A DNA stretch of 64,000 nucleotides from Bradyrhizobium sp. CCBAU 53351. GTDB taxonomy: Bacteria; Pseudomonadota; Alphaproteobacteria; Rhizobiales; Xanthobacteraceae. Positions 59,278 to 64,000 of this stretch are shown here, piece after piece. A program made the position numbers and the translations under genes. Under the pieces are notes generated by a model that was not told the origin of the DNA, ran no database searches, and was given only the letters and a program-made list of their open reading frames with translations. Every line of letters begins with the position of its first letter. The stretch's first letter is position 1. The stretch lies in assembly GCF_015291745.1 (NCBI RefSeq), contig NZ_CP030059.1, forward strand, positions 4,243,501-4,307,500, given 5' to 3'.

Positions 59278-61812
59278 CTACGCGAAGTGGAAGTCGTGGC
59301 TGTTCAGCTTGTCGAGCTGCGTGTTCTTCAGCGTGAGGGTGTCGCTCCCCGTCGCGATGACGACGTCGTGGCCCGACTGGGCCGCGTGGGAGAGAACGCT
59401 CGCAAAACTGTCGAATACGCTTTTGCTGAACTCGATCGTGTCGTGACTAGGTCCGCGGGCAGCGAAGTCCTTGATAACGTCCTGGCCGAAGTTCGACGCA
59501 AACTGGAACGTGTCCGCTCCCGCTTTGCCAACCATGACATCGTTGCCGGTGGTGCCAGTCAGCGTGTCGCTGCGGCCCGAGCCGATCATCGCCGCGCCCG
59601 AGCTGGTTCCGACCACGTGGTCTGCGGTGTCGACCTGCTCCGCGGTAAAGGCGTGGGACTTACCCGACAGGTCGGAGGTCTGGAAGCTCCACTTGCCGTC
59701 GGCGTCCGTCGTGGACGAACCGACCGAGGTCGAGCCGTCATACAGCTTGATCTCGCTGTTGGGATCGGCCGTGCCCTTGATCGTCGCGGTGTAATCCGAG
59801 TGCTGGCGTACATTGGTGACTTCCACCGTCGAGGTGCCGCCACCGCTGTGCGAGCCGATCGGCGGATCGATCGGCTGCGACAAGGCGCTGGTGTTGCCGG
59901 CTGCGTCGGTCGCTGTCGCGGTGAAGGTGTGTGACCCGTGCTTGAGATTCGGGGTCGTCACGCTCCAGTCACCGTCACTTGCAACGGTCGTCGTGCCAAG
60001 CAGGGTCGCGCCCTCGTAGAGCTTGATCAAGCTGCCGGCTTCCGCCGTCCCGGAGACCGTGGCGCGGTTATGCGTGGTCGGATCGCTCAACAGCACCGGG
60101 GCATCGGGGGCAGCGGTATCCACCGTCACGTCCAGCGCAGTCGATGCCTTGCTGGTGACGCCAGAGACCGTGTCGGTCGCAGTGAAGCTGTGCTTGCCGT
60201 CCGGCAGCGCGGCGGTGGTGTAGTGCCACGCTCCATTCGCATCCGCCGTGGCCGTGCCGAGCTGGGTGGCGCCGTCGAGCACCTTGACCGTGCTGTTGGC
60301 AACCGCAGTCCCGGCCAGGGTCAGCGTCTTGTCGCTCGTGATGTGATCACCGGCAGTGCCGGTATCGTTTGAGAACGAGGCGATTTTCGGCGCGGCGGGC
60401 GCTGTGGTGCCCGTGCCCGATGTGCCCGAGCCGGTGGAGCCCGTCGTCCCAGAACCAATGACCGCATCCACGGCCGTCGACGCAGCACTGACGTTGCCGG
60501 CAACGTCGGTCGCTTTCGCCGTCAGGGCGTGCGAACCGGCCGACAACGCAGACGTCGTGACGCTCCACGCACCGCTCGAGTTGGTTGTCGCCGTCCCGAT
60601 CTGGGTCGTTCCGTCAAACACCTTGATCGCGCTGTTCGCTTCGGCAGCCCCCGACAGAACGACTTGGTTGGCAGCGTTGACGGTGTCGCTCGCGATCGTC
60701 GGTGCAGCTGGCGCCTTGGTGTCGACGGTGACCGCCACCGCAGCCGATGCCGCGCTGGTTTGACCCGACGAGTTGGTCGCGGTCGCCGTCAGCGTGTGCT
60801 TAGCATCGGTCAAGACCTTGGTGATATAGTCCCAGCTTCCGGCCGAAGTCGCGGTCGCCGTACCGATCTGCGTCGAACCGTCATAGACTTTCACGGTGCT
60901 GCCAGCCGCGGCGGTGCCGTGCAGAGTGATCTGATTGGCGTCCGTGATGCCGTCGCCAGTCTTGCCCGTATCGGGTGACCAGGATGCGATGCCCGGCGCT
61001 GCCGGGACTTCGGGCGTTGCGGGGGGCATTGTCGGTGAGGTCGTTGTACCGCTATTTGCCGACGTATTGAGCGTCGACGCCAGCTGCGCGCCGTCCGTGT
61101 AATTCCCGGTGAACACCGAATTGTTCCCGCGGATCAACGCGTCGCCGTACTGCGCGCCACCAACGTGATTGTTGGTGAACGACACACCGGTGATCGAGGC
61201 GGTGCCCAGATTGGAGTCCGCGTATACAGTGTAGGCGCCACCAGTTAGCAGGTTGTTGGTGACTGTGACATTCGAGACCGGCCCGAAGCCGTTGTCGATC
61301 ATGACCGCCGAGGTCCACCCCCACTGGTTGATGATCGAATTGCCGGTGATCTGAATGTTGGAGAGGCCTCCATCGATCTGGATGCCGTCATAGTGAGGCG
61401 ACCCGCCTGCCTGGAGATCGTGGATGTAGTTGCCCTGGATGACGGAGTTGCTCCCGGGAACGATGCCATTCTCCACGTTGAAGATGTTATTTCCGATGAA
61501 CGTGCCGCTCCCCATGATGCCCTGATTGCCCGTGCCATCCGGTGCCCGGCCGGTACCATCGATGGTGCAATTCTGGACGACTGCGCCCGTGACTCCGGAA
61601 TCGATGGTCACCCCGGCCCATCCGCCCGACGTGATCTTGCAGTTCTCAAGCGTAACGTTGTCTGCCTTGATGTAGACGCTTCCGGTGATGTTGAGTCCCG
61701 AAACCACCGCTCCTGCCTGCGTAATCACCACGTCTCCCGAAGGAGTGAGCGTTACCCCCGCAGGCACGCCGGTGTTCGTTGCGTCAGGCCATGCATTCGT
61801 TGTGGTAGCCAA
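59278..61812 (-). CDS. Large secreted protein: beta-helix, Ig-like repeats, RTX/Ca-binding end
   Basis: An 844-residue protein starting at a TTG (61812) behind GGAGAGG. Residues 1-250 form right-handed beta-helix-like repeats (IKADNVTLENCKITSGGWAGVTIDSG, VIQGNYIHDLQAGG). Residues 270-735 are about five Ig-like repeats with TVKVYDGSTQIGTATATSAG-type strands. The end carries GSGRSDTLTGTTGNDVMVGKAGADTFQF, a hemolysin-type Ca-binding/serralysin-C-like motif, and a hydrophobic-acidic C-terminus suited to type I secretion. It has no Sec signal. The PrtD/HlyD genes follow. It is probably a surface adhesin or polysaccharide-associated protein; catalytic residues of a pectate lyase were not identified. 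Confidence 0.9.
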   Translation of the reverse strand: MATTTNAWPDATNTGVPAGVTLTPSGDVVITQAGAVVSGLNITGSVYIKADNVTLENCKITSGGWAGVTIDSGVTGAVVQNCTIDGTGRAPDGTGNQGIMGSGTFIGNNIFNVENGIVPGSNSVIQGNYIHDLQAGGSPHYDGIQIDGGLSNIQITGNSIINQWGWTSAVMIDNGFGPVSNVTVTNNLLTGGAYTVYADSNLGTASITGVSFTNNHVGGAQYGDALIRGNNSVFTGNYTDGAQLASTLNTSANSGTTTSPTMPPATPEVPAAPGIASWSPDTGKTGDGITDANQITLHGTAAAGSTVKVYDGSTQIGTATATSAGSWDYITKVLTDAKHTLTATATNSSGQTSAASAAVAVTVDTKAPAAPTIASDTVNAANQVVLSGAAEANSAIKVFDGTTQIGTATTNSSGAWSVTTSALSAGSHALTAKATDVAGNVSAASTAVDAVIGSGTTGSTGSGTSGTGTTAPAAPKIASFSNDTGTAGDHITSDKTLTLAGTAVANSTVKVLDGATQLGTATADANGAWHYTTAALPDGKHSFTATDTVSGVTSKASTALDVTVDTAAPDAPVLLSDPTTHNRATVSGTAEAGSLIKLYEGATLLGTTTVASDGDWSVTTPNLKHGSHTFTATATDAAGNTSALSQPIDPPIGSHSGGGTSTVEVTNVRQHSDYTATIKGTADPNSEIKLYDGSTSVGSSTTDADGKWSFQTSDLSGKSHAFTAEQVDTADHVVGTSSGAAMIGSGRSDTLTGTTGNDVMVGKAGADTFQFASNFGQDVIKDFAARGPSHDTIEFSKSVFDSFASVLSHAAQSGHDVVIATGSDTLTLKNTQLDKLNSHDFHFA

Positions 61813-62486
61813 AATTGCCTCTCCGTCTTTTGTGTATTATTCCCCGTTAATCGCCGTCAGCATTTATTGCGGATCTACACTCGCGATTTAATCGCGATCG
61901 AAATACGCCGACGACGTGCTTGCGCGGCGTTAATGGTCGTCAGCAGAAGGCCTTTTTTTGACAAGACCACGGCTCCGCCAAGGTCATTTCGCCGCAAACA
62001 CCGCCAGATTCTTGTTTTCGGAAATGCGGTGCAAAAATCTACGCCACGGGAATCAAAAGCGATTTCGTTTTAGCGGCGATCAGATTGGCGTAAAATACCC
62101 CCGTCGTGCACTTCACAGAAAAATCGCTCCAGCTAGCGACCGAGACGACGAGCACGATTGACGAGCAGGCGCGAAGACCAATTTCATCGACCGCCGCGCA
62201 TTAAATAAACCAACGATGTAAATAAACGTGTTAGCGCATTATTAAATGGAGCGCGCGAATCGTCGATGCAGCACGATACTCCGCACATGGTCGTCGTGAT
62301 TGGCGACGCCCAAGATGACGCAGTGAATGAACTTCAATGATGGGGTGTGATCGCTTCGACTTCGCTCGAGCGCAGAACAGGAGAAGGAGTCGCCTCAAAT
62401 AACGGCTCGGACGAGAGTCGGCGGCAAGAGCTGCCGCCCAACCCCGGATCGTTTTCGCCGGCGACCAATCAAAGGGCTACCGGCGT
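61813..62486. other. AT-rich upstream region of the RTX gene
   Basis: A 674-base gap without a supported gene. It has a 15-bp palindrome CGCGATT-T-AATCGCG at 61882-61896, about 70 bases upstream of the RTX start, plus GCGCATTAAAT (62196-62206) and GCGCATTATTAAAT (62234-62247). CTCGCGATTTAAT (61880-61892) is repeated at 48698-48710 in front of another gene of the region. Confidence 0.5.
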
Positions 62487-63254
62487 CTAAGCCCTCCGGC
62501 ACAGAAATACTTTCTCACCCCGGATAAGCCCATATTGCGCAACTTGCGGCTCGACCGCGGTATATTCATCAACGACGAAGCCCGCGCGTTCCAGGCGGCG
62601 CCGGAAATCACGACCGAAGAAGCGGACGTGATCATGCTGATTAAAGTACAGAATCCGATCCTCTACTGTTCTCTGCCTCGACCGATCCTCAAACGTCTCC
62701 TGCCAACCTTCAATGAGCGGGATCATCGCGACCAAGGTGCCCCCCTTGCGCAGGATCCGGAATAGCTCGGGGATGGCCAGGCGATCGTTCACGTGCTCCA
62801 GGATGTGGCAGCAGATGATCAGATCGAACCTGTTATCCTCGAGATCGATCTTTTCGATGTTGATGTCGAGATCAGCGCCCCGCCCGCCGAATTCACAGGT
62901 GAGATAGCTGCGCGGCTTCCTCGCCTCTATATACCTCGTCACTCCCGTTTCAGGCGCGAAGTGAAGAATATCCTTTCCCGTAAACAAGTTCTGCTCGGCG
63001 TCGCAGAGCGCCAACAACCGGTGCCGCTCGTGTGACAGACAGTTCGGACAGAGCGAATCAAAGTTGATCCCCAATGCCAGCGGATTTGCGTATGCAAAGA
63101 AGCGGCCGCGATACCCGCATACCGGACAAGATCTCTCAAATCGTCCGAACAGGAAGCGGATCGTCCGTAGCCCGCTGCGCAATGACCAGACATAGGGGCG
63201 CAACCGTCCCTTGATGCTCCCAGTCGACGATGGCGCCACGTCAAAATTACTCAT
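62487..63254 (-). CDS. Class I SAM-dependent methyltransferase with zinc-ribbon N-terminus
   Basis: A 255-residue protein from ATG 63254 (GGGAG upstream). The N-terminus has CPVCGYRG and CPNCLSHERHR, a two-Cys-pair zinc ribbon, then a SAM-binding methyltransferase domain: ILHFAPETGVTRYIEA, ADLDINIEKIDLEDNRFDLIICCHILEHV and FRILRKGGTLVAMIP. Such proteins are often found in polysaccharide or surface-glycan clusters. Its start overlaps the end of the O-antigen-ligase-like gene by 8 bases, which supports a role in glycan modification. The methyl acceptor is unknown. Confidence 0.87.
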   Translation of the reverse strand: MSNFDVAPSSTGSIKGRLRPYVWSLRSGLRTIRFLFGRFERSCPVCGYRGRFFAYANPLALGINFDSLCPNCLSHERHRLLALCDAEQNLFTGKDILHFAPETGVTRYIEARKPRSYLTCEFGGRGADLDINIEKIDLEDNRFDLIICCHILEHVNDRLAIPELFRILRKGGTLVAMIPLIEGWQETFEDRSRQRTVEDRILYFNQHDHVRFFGRDFRRRLERAGFVVDEYTAVEPQVAQYGLIRGEKVFLCRRA

Positions 63255-64000
63255 CTTGAACTCCCAACATCTGCCATTCCCTGAGCGAAGCACGCACTCC
63301 GATACAGACGCCCCAGAACGTCCACATGTAGTTCCAGAAATGCACCGTCAAACCTGTGAACAGGAAGACCATGCAGGCGATCGTAAAGCCCCTTTGAATC
63401 TCGGTCGAACGAAGTCCGGGCACAGGCAGCATCGCGGCGAGATTTAGGACGATAAGGAGGATGGTGACCGGTACGCCGTAATGCAGACTCGTGACGAGCC
63501 ACACGCTGTCGACGGTTCGGTCGAGCAGATAATACCCGAACGTCACGAACCCCGCTCCGGTCAAGGGCGACTGCCACACCTGCGCAGAGACTGCGTCCCA
63601 GATCATGAGGCGATAGAATCCAGTCTGAGGCTCCAGGGTTGCGTGGGACAGCAGCCAGCTGAGAGGGTTGTTTGTCACAGAAGTGACGGCAACCAGGAAC
63701 ATGCCCGCCCCGGCCCAAAGGAGATGCCATCGCCAGGGGATGCGACACAACAGCCGATCGTAGGCGTAGCTCGACGTGACGAGGACCATTCCCATGACGG
63801 CGGCCGAAGATAGCGACAGAAATCCGCCGAAGAAGCATAGACACGCCCACGACAGACGCTCGATGGGGCTCGTCGTCGAGAACAGCACGATGGCCGCAGC
63901 CAGCGAACAGAACACGCCATAGAGAATTGGATGGTCGAATGTCGCTATTGCGCGCCGCAGACCCGCTCGCACTCCATCTGCACTCGACGTGCCGTCGTCC
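63247..64000 (-). CDS. O-antigen ligase / polysaccharide polymerase-like membrane protein (5' cut by window edge)
   Basis: At least 250 residues are visible and the frame stays open to base 64000, so the true start lies beyond the window. The remaining part has at least seven hydrophobic segments. FDHPILYGVFCSLAAAI is characteristic of ExoQ/Wzy-like ligases in rhizobia, and the LSHATLEPQTGFYRLMIWDAVSAQVWQSPLTGAGFVTFG loop is the large periplasmic loop of such enzymes. It probably polymerises or attaches a surface polysaccharide. The methyltransferase gene overlaps its 3' end. Confidence 0.85.
   Translation of the reverse strand, partial: DDGTSSADGVRAGLRRAIATFDHPILYGVFCSLAAAIVLFSTTSPIERLSWACLCFFGGFLSLSSAAVMGMVLVTSSYAYDRLLCRIPWRWHLLWAGAGMFLVAVTSVTNNPLSWLLSHATLEPQTGFYRLMIWDAVSAQVWQSPLTGAGFVTFGYYLLDRTVDSVWLVTSLHYGVPVTILLIVLNLAAMLPVPGLRSTEIQRGFTIACMVFLFTGLTVHFWNYMWTFWGVCIGVRASLREWQMLGVQDE

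Noticed and set aside
59242..59934. Plus-strand frame opposite the end of the RTX gene
   Set aside because: It is the complement of the repeat-rich RTX coding sequence and has no motif.

Overview
The window is a GC-rich (strongly GC3-biased) chromosomal stretch with no rRNA, tRNA, CRISPR array or transposase that I can see. Gene families, codon bias and intergenic palindromes point to a Bradyrhizobium-like member of the Hyphomicrobiales. This is an inference from gene content, not a database match. Both ends cut genes: an ECF sigma factor at the left and an O-antigen-ligase-like membrane protein at the right.

Region 1 (1-7.6 kb): ECF sigma factor coupled to a small DUF2892 membrane protein, a serine hydrolase, a GNAT acetyltransferase coupled to a Lin0512 protein, a stand-alone acetolactate-synthase-type ThDP enzyme, a divergent LysR/SDR pair with a tautomerase, and a MmcQ/YjbR protein.

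Region 2 (7.6-15.9 kb): a tightly overlapping five-gene cassette, SWIM zinc finger - DUF5691 - MoxR-type AAA ATPase - DUF5682 - VWA protein, with a good sigma-70-like promoter in front. It is followed by a MarR-GNAT fusion under a palindromic operator. I regard this cassette as the best candidate for an undescribed system. Its DUF5682 member carries motifs resembling TraB/Tiki/EreA-type hydrolases.

Region 3 (15.9-25.4 kb): accessory metabolic and regulatory genes. They include a SnoaL-like protein, an MFS transporter, an orphan membrane protein, two cupins, a TetR regulator with two matching operators, a peptide-deformylase-like protein that has lost two metal ligands, an ArsR/SRPBCC pair with a 24-bp operator, a second serine hydrolase, an N-terminally truncated VapC and a NUDIX protein.

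Region 4 (25.4-47.2 kb): three transport/catabolic modules. First, a Ugp-like ABC importer with a DeoR regulator and an 18-bp palindrome, ending in an endonuclease/exonuclease/phosphatase-family enzyme and the NUDIX gene. Second, a sugar ABC importer with a GntR regulator, a Cys-type arylsulfatase, its formylglycine-generating enzyme and an unusual ClC protein: a plausible sulfate-ester scavenging locus. Third, a GntR / GMC oxidoreductase / mandelate-racemase-type enolase operon divergent from a Tau/Ssu-like ABC importer.

Region 5 (47.2-64 kb): an accessory surface/secretion region with very AT-rich intergenic tracts, an H-NS-like protein and a NarL-type regulator. It has two paralogous short proteins with a shared twin-arginine-like N-terminus. 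A 2OG-oxygenase / Rossmann / formyltransferase cluster comes next, then a LapG-like transglutaminase-type cysteine protease, a type I secretion ABC transporter plus HlyD adaptor, and their probable cargo (beta-helix, Ig-like repeats, RTX end). A methyltransferase and a polysaccharide polymerase/ligase close the window.
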